Source: Acetatifactor sp.
Lineage (GTDB): Bacteria; Bacillota; Clostridia; Lachnospirales; Lachnospiraceae
Length of the DNA stretch: 64,000 nucleotides
Reading direction: 5' to 3'
NCBI GenBank assembly: GCA_016293615.1
Contig: JAEDDX010000004.1
Location: 1 to 64,000 of the forward strand
This document shows, in pieces, positions 51,034 through 60,180 of this stretch. Position numbers and translations under genes: made by a program. Position 1 is the first letter of the stretch. The number at the start of each line of letters is the position of its first letter. Below the pieces are notes generated by a model. The model had not been told where the DNA came from. It ran no database searches and saw only the letters and a list, made by a program, of their open reading frames with translations.

Positions 51034-54000
51034 TCAGTCTGACAGCTCCTTGTCGATCAGATTGACACTGACAAGCGTAGATACGCCCTTCTCCTGCATG
51101 GTGATACCGTAGAGACGGTCAACCTCCTCCATGGTACCTCTTCTGTGGGTAATGACAATAAACTGGGTATTCTTGGTCAGCTTATGCAGGTATTTCGCAA
51201 ATCTTCCTACATTGGAATCATCCAGCGCCGCCTCAATCTCGTCCAACAGACAGAACGGTGAAGGCTTCAGATTCTGGATGGCAAAGAGCAGAGAGATTGC
51301 AGTCAGAGCCTTCTCACCGCCGGACAGCTGCATCATATTCTGAAGCTTCTTTCCGGGAGGCTGCGCAATGATACGAACGCCTGCCTCCAGAATATCCTCT
51401 TCCTCCATCAGTTCCAGCGTACCCTTACCGCCGCCGAACAGTTCCCTGAATACCTTGTCGAATTCGCGGTTGATCTCTGCGAATTTCTCGGTAAACTGTT
51501 TTCTCATGGCAGTATCCAGCTCATCAATGATGTCCGAAAGGGTCTTTTCCGCTTCAACCAGGTCGTCATGCTGATTCTTTAGGAAGGTATATCTCTCCAT
51601 CAGTTCCTTGTATTCTTCGATGGCATTGACATTGACATTGCCGAGCTTCTTGATTTGATCCTTCAGCTCAAAAATCGCCTTCTTCATGGCGGGAAGATCA
51701 GTCATGCTCTCGTCTCTCACTGCCGCAGCATCGGAAAGCGTGATCTCATACTCATCCCACATGTAATTGATCTGGCTTTCCAGACTCTCCTCGAGCTTTT
51801 CCTTCTGTGCATTCAGACGGTAGATTTCCTTGTCCAGGGCAGCGAGCCGTTCGGAGAGTTCCTCCCGTCGCTCGAAGAAACTCTTCTGTCTTGCATTGAG
51901 TTCCTCCCTGCGGGCAATGTCTGCCTTCAGTTTCTGTTCCGATTCGCTCTGTGCATCAAAGGAAGCCGCAATCGTTTCCTCGATCTGCGCAATCTGAAGC
52001 TTCTTTGCCTCCGCTTCCTTCCGGTTTTTCTCTATCTCGTCCAGGATTTCCTTACGCTCTGCCTGTAACCGTCTGATTTCCTCATCGATACGATCCGCAT
52101 TGGCCTGCTGGAAGCCCTGACTCTGGCGCATGCCCTCCACCTTGACTTCCCACTCATTTACGCGGGCTGCCGCCTCGGTCTCGGCACGTCTCTTTTCCTC
52201 CAGATCTTTCTGAAACTGCGCGATCTGTTCCGATATGCTCTTTTCAAGCGCCTCGCTCTCGCCAAGTTCCCTCTGGACGGCTTCTTTGTCGTTCTTCATC
52301 TCGAAGATTTTGCCTTCGATTTCCTTCTCTTCCATCTGGAGGGATGCAAAGCCCTGCACTTCCTCCTCCATACGTTCCTTCGTCTGGCTGATATTCAGGC
52401 GCGCGGTATTCTGCTCGATCGTCTTTCTCTGGATGTCAGTCTTGAGGACTTCCAGATCCATGCGAAGCCTGTTTCTCTTCTTCTTCGTCTCATCGATGTC
52501 ACGATTGATCTCGTCAATCTTAAGCAGGAGCTGCTTCACCTTCTTCTCCAGCTCATCGATTTCGCGGCGTCTTCCCAGAAGATTGCTGTTATTCTTAAAC
52601 GCCCCGCCGCTGATGGCACCTCCGGGCACCAGAAGCTCCCCCTCGAGCGTCACCATACGAATACCGTAATCAAACTTTCTTGCAATACGAACCGCGTTGT
52701 CCACATTGTCGACTACGACGATTCTGCCAAGCATCGCTTTTGCCACATTCCGATAGCGCGCATCGGTGGATACCAGCTCATCTGCCATACCGATGACGCC
52801 CTTTTCCTCCAGCACCTCAGGCGTCTTGAATTCCTGCGGTTTTGTGATGCTGGTAAGCGGCAGGAAGGTTGCCCTTCCCAGGCGGTTCTCCTTCAGATAG
52901 GCGATCACCTTCTTCGCAGTCTCCTCATTGTCCGTCACGACATTCTGGATATTGCCGCCCAAGGCAGTCTCGATCGCGGTCTCATACTTTTTTTCCACCT
53001 TGATGATATCCGCAACCACGCCGATGATGCCCTTGTATTTCTCCTTCTGCTCCATGACCTTCTTGACACTGCCGCCGTATCCTTCATAGCGCTCGGTCAG
53101 GTTGGTCAGCGTCTCGAGCTTGGATTTTTCCATATGATAAGCGCTCTGCGTATTGCGAAGCTTCTCATCCTTTCCGATGAGGCTCTCACGGATGTTGCCC
53201 AGCTCTGCCTCGGAAGCAGCTTCCTGTTCGGTCATCACGCGAAGTTCTTCCGTCACCTTCTCAAAGGCACTCTCCAGTGCCTTCAGGGTCTCCTCTCTGG
53301 CCGCCTCGTCTGATTTTGCACGAAGCAGCTTGGAATTCAGCTCAGCCCGGCGAATGTTGATCTGCTCCATCATAGTGTCAAAGCGTCCCATCTTGGCGCG
53401 GATCACCGCTCTCTGATTCAGTTCCCCGATAATCGTATTCTTGCCTTCCTCAATGGAAGCGTTGATCTCCTCGATCTGCTTCTGAAGTTCCCGCAGTTCC
53501 TCCCTCTGCTTCCCGGCGATGGCAAGAAGCTCCTGCATCTGTTCATCCGCCGTTCTCTTATCGGCCAGAATTGCTTCCTTTTCCTTTTCCCTGGCGGCAA
53601 CTGCTTCCTCCAAGGCCATACGGCGGTTGTTTAAATGCGTGCCGCTTCCTGTTGCGGAATTGATCTGCTCCCGCAGGACATTCATCTCGCCTTCCAGGCG
53701 GCCCCGCATCAGGCCGGCGTTGTTGACCGTGTCCCTGGCAAGCTCGATCGCCGCCTCCAGACTCTCTATCTCGGACTGTATCCGTTCGTACTCTTCCTTA
53801 ATGCTCTTGTACTTCTCATCCGTCTGGTCATAATCGTTCTTCGCAACGGAAAGCTTTTCCTCCACCTGGGTCAGCTGGTCTTGTAACCTGTTGTGCTCCA
53901 ACAGAAACACATTGATATCCAGCGTCTTGAGTTCTTCCTTCTTGCGCAGGTAAACCTTCGCCACCTCCGACTGGCGCTCCAAAGGGCCGACCTGTTTTTC

Positions 54001-54594
54001 CAGCTCGGCCAGGATATCATTGACACGCACAAGGTTCTGTCTTTCGCTCTCCAGCTTTGCCTGCGCGGTATTTTTTCTTCTCTTAAATTTCACGATTCCG
54101 GCAGCTTCGTCAAAGAGTTCTCTTCGCTCCTCCGGCTTACCGCTCAGAATCTTATCGATCTGCCCCTGTCCGATGATGGAATAGCCTTCCTTGCCGATAC
54201 CGGTATCGTAGAACAGCTCATTGACATCCCGCAGTCTGCAGACACTGCCGTTGATCAGATATTCACTTTCTCCGGAACGGTAGATTCGTCTTCCCACCGT
54301 GACCTCGTCAAAATCGATGGCCAGCTGATGGTCGGAGTTATCCAGTGTGATGGCAACGTAAGCATAGCTCAAAGGTTTTCTGTTTTCCGTTCCCGAGAAA
54401 ATGACATCCTGCATATTGGCACCGCGCAGCTGCTTGATCCTCTGCTCACCCAGCACCCAGCGCACAGCGTCCGCCACATTGCTCTTTCCGCTTCCGTTGG
54501 GGCCGACAATGCCCGTGATGCCGTTATGAAACTGAAACACGATCTTGTTGGCAAAGGACTTAAATCCCTGTACCTCAATACTTTTTAAATACAT
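51034..54594 (-). CDS. smc: Chromosome segregation protein SMC
   Basis: Structural maintenance of chromosomes ATPase that with ScpA and ScpB organises the chromosome. The 1186-residue protein has an N-terminal head with Walker A GPNGSGKSNVADAVRW, two long coiled coils (about 170-500 and 680-1020), a hinge (about 505-665, YKGIIGVVADIIKVEKK), and a C-terminal head with signature LSGGEKALTAISL and Walker B CLLDEIEAALDD. Normal length. Its start overlaps the rnc stop by 20 bases, so translation is coupled. Confidence 0.97.
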   Translation of the reverse strand: MYLKSIEVQGFKSFANKIVFQFHNGITGIVGPNGSGKSNVADAVRWVLGEQRIKQLRGANMQDVIFSGTENRKPLSYAYVAITLDNSDHQLAIDFDEVTVGRRIYRSGESEYLINGSVCRLRDVNELFYDTGIGKEGYSIIGQGQIDKILSGKPEERRELFDEAAGIVKFKRRKNTAQAKLESERQNLVRVNDILAELEKQVGPLERQSEVAKVYLRKKEELKTLDINVFLLEHNRLQDQLTQVEEKLSVAKNDYDQTDEKYKSIKEEYERIQSEIESLEAAIELARDTVNNAGLMRGRLEGEMNVLREQINSATGSGTHLNNRRMALEEAVAAREKEKEAILADKRTADEQMQELLAIAGKQREELRELQKQIEEINASIEEGKNTIIGELNQRAVIRAKMGRFDTMMEQINIRRAELNSKLLRAKSDEAAREETLKALESAFEKVTEELRVMTEQEAASEAELGNIRESLIGKDEKLRNTQSAYHMEKSKLETLTNLTERYEGYGGSVKKVMEQKEKYKGIIGVVADIIKVEKKYETAIETALGGNIQNVVTDNEETAKKVIAYLKENRLGRATFLPLTSITKPQEFKTPEVLEEKGVIGMADELVSTDARYRNVAKAMLGRIVVVDNVDNAVRIARKFDYGIRMVTLEGELLVPGGAISGGAFKNNSNLLGRRREIDELEKKVKQLLLKIDEINRDIDETKKKRNRLRMDLEVLKTDIQRKTIEQNTARLNISQTKERMEEEVQGFASLQMEEKEIEGKIFEMKNDKEAVQRELGESEALEKSISEQIAQFQKDLEEKRRAETEAAARVNEWEVKVEGMRQSQGFQQANADRIDEEIRRLQAERKEILDEIEKNRKEAEAKKLQIAQIEETIAASFDAQSESEQKLKADIARREELNARQKSFFERREELSERLAALDKEIYRLNAQKEKLEESLESQINYMWDEYEITLSDAAAVRDESMTDLPAMKKAIFELKDQIKKLGNVNVNAIEEYKELMERYTFLKNQHDDLVEAEKTLSDIIDELDTAMRKQFTEKFAEINREFDKVFRELFGGGKGTLELMEEEDILEAGVRIIAQPPGKKLQNMMQLSGGEKALTAISLLFAIQNLKPSPFCLLDEIEAALDDSNVGRFAKYLHKLTKNTQFIVITHRRGTMEEVDRLYGITMQEKGVSTLVSVNLIDKELSD

Positions 54595-55285
54595 ACCCTT
54601 TATCCCTCATTACCAGTAGTGCTTTGTAAGCAGCCTGCTGTTCTGCGGCCTTTTTCGTCCTTCCGGTACCTTCCCCCATCTTATGATCATCCACGACCAC
54701 GGCAACCGTGAACAGCTTGTCATGGTCCGGTCCGCTCTCCTTGAGCAATTCGTAATGAAACTCTTTTTTCAGTTTTCCCTGAATCAGTTCCTGAAGACTG
54801 CTCTTACTGTCGTAGAAGAGCTGTTTGTCCTCCAGGTCGGACAACACGAATCGATAAATATGAGCCTTCGCGGGCTCCATTCCACCGTCGAGATAGATCG
54901 CGCCGATGACCGCTTCCATGACATCCGCAATGATACTGTCCCGCTCTCTGCCGCCGGTCACTTCCTCCCCTTTTCCGAGAAGCAGGAAGCTTCCAAGCTC
55001 CAGTTCCTTCGCACAAAATGCAAGCGACGGTTCACAGACCATGGCTGCACGCATCTTGGAAAGCTCTCCTTCCGGAGTCTTCGGATGCTCCTTGAACAGA
55101 TACTCACTCGAGACCAGTTCCAGAACCGCGTCTCCTAAGAACTCCAGTCTTTCATAATCACAGGATTTATTGATCTTCTGTTCATTTGTGAAGGAGCTGT
55201 GCGTCAAAGCCTGTTTCAGCAGAGAAATATCATGAAAACGATAACCGATTCGGTCCTCCAGAGTGTGTAGCATCGTTTGATTCAT
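54575..55285 (-). CDS. rnc: Ribonuclease III
   Basis: Double-strand-specific RNase that processes rRNA and regulates mRNAs. The 236-residue protein has the signature ERLEFLGDAVLELV (about 46-59), catalytic Asp/Glu in ADVMEAVIGAIYLDGG and a C-terminal double-stranded RNA-binding domain (about 160-230, TKKAAEQQAAYKAL). Start at 55285 follows AGAGGA by 8 bases; the longer frame to 55342 includes the hairpin upstream. It lies between acpP and smc. Confidence 0.95.
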   Translation of the reverse strand: MNQTMLHTLEDRIGYRFHDISLLKQALTHSSFTNEQKINKSCDYERLEFLGDAVLELVSSEYLFKEHPKTPEGELSKMRAAMVCEPSLAFCAKELELGSFLLLGKGEEVTGGRERDSIIADVMEAVIGAIYLDGGMEPAKAHIYRFVLSDLEDKQLFYDSKSSLQELIQGKLKKEFHYELLKESGPDHDKLFTVAVVVDDHKMGEGTGRTKKAAEQQAAYKALLVMRDKGYVFKKY

Positions 55286-55306
55286 ACCAATATCCTCTTT
55301 CCAAAA

Positions 55307-55337
55307 GAAAGAGCAGCACGCCAGGCGAACTGCTCTA
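55307..55337 (-). terminator. Candidate terminator between acpP and rnc
   Basis: AGAGCAG (55311-55317) with CTGCTCT (55331-55337), then TTTCTTTT on the minus strand. It may end plsX-acpP transcripts or attenuate rnc-smc. Confidence 0.55.
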
Positions 55338-55367
55338 ACCATATTTTTCCGAATGCACAGGCGCAGT

Positions 55368-55598
55368 TTAGTTCACAGCACTCTTGATCAGTTCAACTGC
55401 TTCTTCCACAGTTGTAATCTTCTCTGCTTTCTCTGCAGGGATCTCGATATCGAATTCCTCTTCGATCCCCATGATAATCTGAAATACATCGAGAGAGTCT
55501 GCTCCGAGATCATCAACAAAGGTAGTTTCCATGGTGATCTCATCGGGGTCCACGTTCAAAATTTCGGCAATTACTTTTTTTAATTTCTCAAATTCCAT
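55368..55598 (-). CDS. acpP: Acyl carrier protein
   Basis: A 76-residue acidic carrier of fatty-acid intermediates. The phosphopantetheine Ser is in LGADSLDVF (about residue 36). Start at 55598 follows AAGGAA. Its first codons overlap the plsX stop by 11 bases, coupling it to the acyl-phosphate enzyme it feeds. Confidence 0.95.
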   Translation of the reverse strand: MEFEKLKKVIAEILNVDPDEITMETTFVDDLGADSLDVFQIIMGIEEEFDIEIPAEKAEKITTVEEAVELIKSAVN

Positions 55599-56628
55599 TC
55601 TCTGATTCCTTCTTTCTTTCCTCATCAAGGATCATTTGTTCCCTGATTTTCTCATTTATATTCTGCTCCTTAAATGCAATGCATTGCAGGATAGAATGAC
55701 GTACTTCAATGGCCTTGCTGCTTCCGTGGGTCTTCACGACCAGACCGTTTAGTCCGAGCAGCGGAGCGCCGCCGTATTCATCGGTGCTGAAGCCCTTCAG
55801 GGTCTTCTTCAACGCAGGCTTGATCAAAAGCGCACCGATCTTGCTTCTGAGGGTACTCATCATGCCGGCCTTGATCTTCTTCATCATGGCTCCGCTTACG
55901 CCCTCATACATTTTCAATACAATATTTCCGGCAAAGGCTTCGCAGACAAGCACATCCGCAAGTCCGTAAGGAATATCCCTCGCCTCCACATTTCCGATAA
56001 AATTGATATCGTCACATGCCTTCAAAAGCTGATAGGTTTCTTTGGTCAGGGCGTTGCCCTTCTCCTCCTCCACACCGATATTGACCAGTCCGACGCGCGG
56101 ATTCGGGATACCGATCACGTTCTCCATATAGATGCTTCCCATCTTTGCAAACTGTACGAGCTGCACGGGCTTTGCATCTACATTCGCACCGCAGTCCAGC
56201 AGGAGGCTTACGCCCTCCAGCGTCGGGATCACAGGGGCAAGAGGCGGTCTGTCCACTCCTTTGATACGGCCTACGATGACCTGCCCTCCTACCAGTACGG
56301 CACCCGTACTTCCGGCAGAAACGAAGGCGTCGCATGTGCCCTCCTTCACCATGTACATTGCTTTTACGATCGATGAATTCTTCTTGCGGCGGATTGCCAT
56401 AACAGGCGGCTCGCCGGTTTCAATCACTTCTTCCGCATGCACGATCTCAAGCTGCGATACATCATATGTATATTTCTTCAACTCTTCTTTGATGACAGGC
56501 TCCTGACCGACCAGGAACACTTTCACGCGCTTGTCTTCATTGATGGCTTCCACTGCACCCTTTACGATCTCCAAAGGGGCATTGTCCCCACCCATGGCAT
56601 CCACTGCTACTTTCACCATCTCAGCCAT
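55588..56628 (-). CDS. plsX: Phosphate acyltransferase PlsX
   Basis: Makes acyl-phosphate from acyl-ACP for PlsY (at 20553-21206). The 346-residue protein has VAVDAMGGDNAP at the N-terminus, VSAGSTGAVLVGG, DCGANVDAKP and the C-terminal GAPLLGLNGLVVKTHGSS. It leads plsX-acpP(-rnc-smc-ftsY) from the promoter at 56682-56710. An in-frame ATG three codons into the frame is an alternative start. Confidence 0.95.
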   Translation of the reverse strand: MAEMVKVAVDAMGGDNAPLEIVKGAVEAINEDKRVKVFLVGQEPVIKEELKKYTYDVSQLEIVHAEEVIETGEPPVMAIRRKKNSSIVKAMYMVKEGTCDAFVSAGSTGAVLVGGQVIVGRIKGVDRPPLAPVIPTLEGVSLLLDCGANVDAKPVQLVQFAKMGSIYMENVIGIPNPRVGLVNIGVEEEKGNALTKETYQLLKACDDINFIGNVEARDIPYGLADVLVCEAFAGNIVLKMYEGVSGAMMKKIKAGMMSTLRSKIGALLIKPALKKTLKGFSTDEYGGAPLLGLNGLVVKTHGSSKAIEVRHSILQCIAFKEQNINEKIREQMILDEERKKESENGI

Positions 56629-56681
56629 TGGTTTCTTCCTTTCAAATCAGACATTTTCTTGTCCGTATTTATATCAATCTA

Positions 56682-56710
56682 ACTATACTAAACCGCATGG
56701 TAAAAAGCAA
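56682..56710 (-). promoter_or_regulatory. Promoter of plsX
   Basis: TTGCTT (56705-56710), 17 bp, TATAGT (56682-56687). TTAGTATAG next to it could be part of a fatty-acid regulator site (FapR-like), but the match is weak. Confidence 0.6.
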
Positions 56711-56755
56711 GCATATTTTCAAATGTAACCCGCTGACATTTTTCCCTTCCGCGCA

Positions 56756-56783
56756 CAAAAATGGCGCCCCAAATCGGGACGCC
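56756..56783 (-). terminator. Terminator of rpmF
   Basis: GGCGCCCC (56763-56770) with GGGACGCC (56776-56783), followed by ATTTTTG on the minus strand. Confidence 0.75.
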
Positions 56784-56807
56784 GCTTTCATTTTGAGACA
56801 TTCTCAA

Positions 56808-56987
56808 TCAATCAGCTGCAACAACCTGCTTCTTGTTGTAAGAACCGCAAGCCTTACATACTCTGTGAGGCACCATCAGTTCACCGCACTTGCTGCACTT
56901 TACAAGAGTGGGAGCACTCATCTTCCAGTTTGCTCTTCTCTTATCTCTTCTACCTTTGGAAGATTTATTCTTGGGACAAATAGACAT
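56808..56987 (-). CDS. rpmF: 50S ribosomal protein L32
   Basis: A 59-residue protein translated directly from the sequence. It begins MSICPKNKSSKGRRDKRR, the usual L32 head, and holds a zinc ribbon of two CxxC pairs (CSKC and CKAC), with LMVPHRVCKACG near the C-terminus. The ribosome site AGGAGGTGT precedes the ATG. It starts 3 bases after the DUF177 stop, the classic DUF177-rpmF pair. The zinc-binding form was chosen here, so a zinc-independent paralogue may exist elsewhere. Confidence 0.97.
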   Translation of the reverse strand: MSICPKNKSSKGRRDKRRANWKMSAPTLVKCSKCGELMVPHRVCKACGSYNKKQVVAAD

Positions 56988-56989
56988 CG

Positions 56990-57514
56990 TTACACCTCCT
57001 TACTCGCGTTAAAGATATCTTGTATCACTGCCATTCTCGGGTCGGGTACGAAGGTATCGCATCCACAGTCCGTTTTGTTCCGATCCTGTCCGCAGACGGG
57101 GCATAAGCCCTTGCAATCGTCCTTGCACAAAATCTTTGCAGGCCAGTTTCCAATGATTTCGTTATACACAAGAGTTTCTACGTTCAGCTGGTAGCCTTCC
57201 ATGAAGCTTAAGTCATCTACCTCTTCATCCTCTGCTGTGATCTCCGGGGAAGTAACGATTCTCTCAAATTGTAAATCAAGTATCGTGGGAACTTCTGTCA
57301 GGCATCTGTCACAGTAGGTCTGGAAAGTAATCTTTATGGCTCCTTGCACCTTGGCCTTATCCGCCTCGATGTTGGTGAACGTAAAAGCAACGGAGGACTT
57401 CTCCAAAACGGAAAAGCTACCCATCCCGCTCTTGAAGCAGGTCATTTCAAGAGGAACTTCCATACTCATCTGTCTGCCTTCGGAGGTTAACACATCAGAT
57501 AAATTAACTAACAT
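56990..57514 (-). CDS. DUF177 (YceD-family) protein
   Basis: A 174-residue protein of the YceD/DUF177 family, linked to rpmF in nearly all bacteria and connected to 23S rRNA accumulation in plants and E. coli. Two cysteine pairs are visible: CDRC in the middle and CKGLCPVCG near residues 135-143, suggesting metal binding. A perfect promoter precedes it (57565-57593). Confidence 0.9.
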   Translation of the reverse strand: MLVNLSDVLTSEGRQMSMEVPLEMTCFKSGMGSFSVLEKSSVAFTFTNIEADKAKVQGAIKITFQTYCDRCLTEVPTILDLQFERIVTSPEITAEDEEVDDLSFMEGYQLNVETLVYNEIIGNWPAKILCKDDCKGLCPVCGQDRNKTDCGCDTFVPDPRMAVIQDIFNASKEV

Positions 57515-57564
57515 AGCATCTCCTATGCAAAAGATTGGTGAGTAATATTTTCACACACTCGCTT

Positions 57565-57593
57565 ATTATACATATGCAACTTTCGTTTGTCAA
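57565..57593 (-). promoter_or_regulatory. Promoter of DUF177-rpmF
   Basis: Consensus TTGACA (57588-57593), 17 bp, TATAAT (57565-57570). The best promoter in the window. Confidence 0.85.
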
Positions 57594-57638
57594 CAGAAAG
57601 TTTCACAAATTGTTCTGCCGTCCATGCGGCCTTTTGCC

Positions 57639-58835
57639 TTATTTTACGAGGCGGGCGGTCTCTCTTGCAATCGCAAGCTCTTCGTTGGTCGGGATGACGC
57701 AGACCTTGGTTCTGCTCTCGGGAGTCGTGATCACGATATCCTCACCGCGCTTATTGTTTGCCTCCTGATCCAGTTCGATGCCCAGGTATCCGAGATTCTC
57801 GCAGACGATATTTCTGATGATAGGGCCGTTCTCGCCGACGCCGGCGGTAAAGCAGATGGCATCCACGCCGTTCATTACTGCGACATATGCGCCGATATAC
57901 TTCAGTACTCTGTAACAGAAGGTATTCATTGCGCGGACTGCGTTCTCATCTCCCGCAAGGTATCCGTTCTCAATGTCTCTGAAGTCGGAGGAAAGGTTGT
58001 TGGACAGACCGAGCACACCGGACTTCTTGTTCAAAACAGTCAGCATCTCTTCGATGGACTTGTTTTCCTTGTTCGCAATATATTCTATGATGGCGGGATC
58101 GATATCTCCGCTGCGGGTACCCATAATGAGTCCCTCTAAGGGAGTCAGACCCATGGATGTATCAACGCACTTTCCGTTCTTTACCGCAGATACGGAAGCA
58201 CCGTTTCCGAGGTGGCAGACAATGATCTTCAGATCCTCATACTTCTTGCCAAGCAGTTCGGCTGCCTTTTTGGATACATAGGAATGGCTGGTTCCGTGGA
58301 AACCGTATCTTCTGACTTTATACTTTTCATAGTATTCATAAGGAAGACCGTACAGATAAGCTTCCTGGGGCATGGTCTGGTGAAACGCCGTATCAAATAC
58401 AACTACCATGGGCACATTGGGCATGAGCTTCCGGCAGGCGTGAATACCGATCAGATTGGCAGGATTGTGCAAAGGCGCGAGGTCGCTGCAATCCTCAATC
58501 GCTTTGATGACATCATCATCTACAACAACCGACTCCGAAAACCTCTCACCGCCGTGAACCACACGATGGCCCACTGCGTCGATTTCGGAAAGATCCTTTA
58601 CAACGCCGGTCTTCTCATTTGTGAGTGCATCCAGCACCAGACGGATCGCCTCTGTGTGATCGGCCATGGGAGTCACGGTTTTCTCTTTCTCTCCGCCGGC
58701 AGGCTGGTATGTAATCATGCTTCCGTCGATTGCGATTCTCTCGCAGAGGCCCTTCGCAAGCACCTTTTCGGACTCGGAATCGATCAGCTGGAACTTTAAA
58801 GAAGAACTTCCGCAGTTAATGACTAAAATCTTCAT
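57639..58835 (-). CDS. ackA: Acetate kinase
   Basis: Makes ATP and acetate from acetyl-phosphate. The 398-residue protein of the ASKHA fold has NCGSSSLKFQ, HRVVHGG, FHGTSHSYV and GDIDPAII, all typical. It follows pta by 25 bases, so the two form the acetate-forming pathway, which in a fermenting anaerobe yields one ATP per acetyl-CoA. CcpA control is likely through the cre site in the pta leader. Confidence 0.97.
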   Translation of the reverse strand: MKILVINCGSSSLKFQLIDSESEKVLAKGLCERIAIDGSMITYQPAGGEKEKTVTPMADHTEAIRLVLDALTNEKTGVVKDLSEIDAVGHRVVHGGERFSESVVVDDDVIKAIEDCSDLAPLHNPANLIGIHACRKLMPNVPMVVVFDTAFHQTMPQEAYLYGLPYEYYEKYKVRRYGFHGTSHSYVSKKAAELLGKKYEDLKIIVCHLGNGASVSAVKNGKCVDTSMGLTPLEGLIMGTRSGDIDPAIIEYIANKENKSIEEMLTVLNKKSGVLGLSNNLSSDFRDIENGYLAGDENAVRAMNTFCYRVLKYIGAYVAVMNGVDAICFTAGVGENGPIIRNIVCENLGYLGIELDQEANNKRGEDIVITTPESRTKVCVIPTNEELAIARETARLVK

Positions 58836-58860
58836 TTTCTTTACCTCTCTATTACCACTT

Positions 58861-59862
58861 TTATACTAACTGTGCCTGAACGGCAGTCAGGGCAACTACG
58901 CCCACAATATCCTGCCAGGAGCATCCGCGGGACAGATCATTGACAGGCTTTGCAATTCCCTGCAGCATCGGGCCGTAAGCTTCCGCACCGCCCAGTCTCT
59001 GCACCAGCTTGTAGCCGATGTTTCCGGCATCCAGGTTCGGGAAGATCAACACATTCGCAGCACCTGCCACATTGCTTCCGGGTGCTTTCGACTTCGCCAC
59101 GCTGGGCACCAGGGCAGCATCCGGCTGGAGTTCGCCGTCGATTGTCAGGTGAGGATACTGCTCTCTGGCGATTTTGGTTGCCTCGACCACCTTATCCACC
59201 AAAGGATGCTTCGCACTGCCCTTGGTAGAGTGGCTCAACATGGCGATGACGGGCTTGGGACCGATCAGCGCCTTGAAGCTTCTGGAAGAAGAATCTGCAA
59301 TCGCCGCAAGCTCCTCGGCAGTAGGATCCTGATTCAGACCGCAGTCCGCAAACAGGAATGCACCGTTCTCGCCCATATCCTTAAACTTGGTATCCATGAC
59401 AAAAAACGCAGAAACAAGCTTTACACCGGGCGCAGTCTTTAAGATCTGCAGTGCCGGGCGCAGGGTATCTGCCGTAGAATGACAGGCGCCTGCCACCATA
59501 CCGTCCGCATCGTTGGCCTTAACCATCACGATGCCAAAGGTCAGGTAGTCCTTCAGCAGAATCTCCCGTGCCTTCTCAGGGGTCATTCCCTTCGCTTTTC
59601 TGGTCTGATAGAGCAGATCCACATATGCATCGAGCTTCTCGGTCGTTTTGGGATTCACAATCTTGACAGCGGACAAATCCACTTCCAGCCATCCTGCACC
59701 ATCGAGAATCTTCTCTTCGTCTCCGACCATGATTACGTTCGCGATGCCCTCTTCCACAATCTTGGCAGCGGCAATCAGTGTTCTCTTGTCGTTTGACTCG
59801 GGCAGCACGATTGTCTTTCTGTCAAGGCGGGCTCTCTCTTTGATTGTGTCAATATATGACAT
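58861..59862 (-). CDS. pta: Phosphate acetyltransferase
   Basis: Converts acetyl-CoA and phosphate to acetyl-phosphate. The 333-residue short-form Pta shows KTIVLPESNDKRTL, GACHSTADTLRPAL, FADCGLNQDPTAEELAAIA, MLSHSTKGSAKHP and the C-terminal PVNDLSRGCSWQDI. The 5' leader carries a cre-like operator, 24 bases upstream of the start. pta-ackA is read towards DUF177. Confidence 0.97.
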   Translation of the reverse strand: MSYIDTIKERARLDRKTIVLPESNDKRTLIAAAKIVEEGIANVIMVGDEEKILDGAGWLEVDLSAVKIVNPKTTEKLDAYVDLLYQTRKAKGMTPEKAREILLKDYLTFGIVMVKANDADGMVAGACHSTADTLRPALQILKTAPGVKLVSAFFVMDTKFKDMGENGAFLFADCGLNQDPTAEELAAIADSSSRSFKALIGPKPVIAMLSHSTKGSAKHPLVDKVVEATKIAREQYPHLTIDGELQPDAALVPSVAKSKAPGSNVAGAANVLIFPNLDAGNIGYKLVQRLGGAEAYGPMLQGIAKPVNDLSRGCSWQDIVGVVALTAVQAQLV

Positions 59863-59885
59863 GTCTTTTCTCCTTTCGATGGTAT

Positions 59886-59899
59886 TGGAAGCGCTTACA
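59886..59899 (-). promoter_or_regulatory. CcpA catabolite-response (cre) site in the pta leader
   Basis: Minus-strand TGTAAGCGCTTCCA matches TGWAARCGYTWNCW at every position. It is flanked by an 8-bp inverted repeat GGTATTGG (59881-59888) and CCAATACC (59902-59909). It lies about 45 bases downstream of the -10 box, where CcpA normally blocks elongation. Confidence 0.8.
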
Positions 59900-59944
59900 C
59901 TCCAATACCTGTCTCTTTTTTGCTTAACAAACCATGTTGCTTAT

Positions 59945-59973
59945 ATTATACTAAAAGAAGCCTGGGGAAACAA
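59945..59973 (-). promoter_or_regulatory. Promoter of pta-ackA
   Basis: TTGTTT (59968-59973), 17 bp, consensus TATAAT (59945-59950). Confidence 0.75.
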
Positions 59974-60180
59974 GCAGTAAACTATGTATTTTATTCAGTA
60001 CATTCCTGCATAATTCGCTTCCCTTTTGCAGATCACAGGTACGATTCAGAACAGCCTCCAAAATGCTTGCATTTCGTCAGTCCGGCGTATGCCTGGACGG
60101 GGGTGTTCACAGGGAGTTGTGTGCCCAGAGGTGTGTTCGCGGGGTGAGTGCTCTCGTTGGAGTGTTCACTGGGGAGTGGA

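Noticed and set aside
53893..54588. Long plus-strand frames antisense to smc, rnc and plsX
   Set aside because: Mirror images of coiled-coil and conserved coding regions, without start signals.
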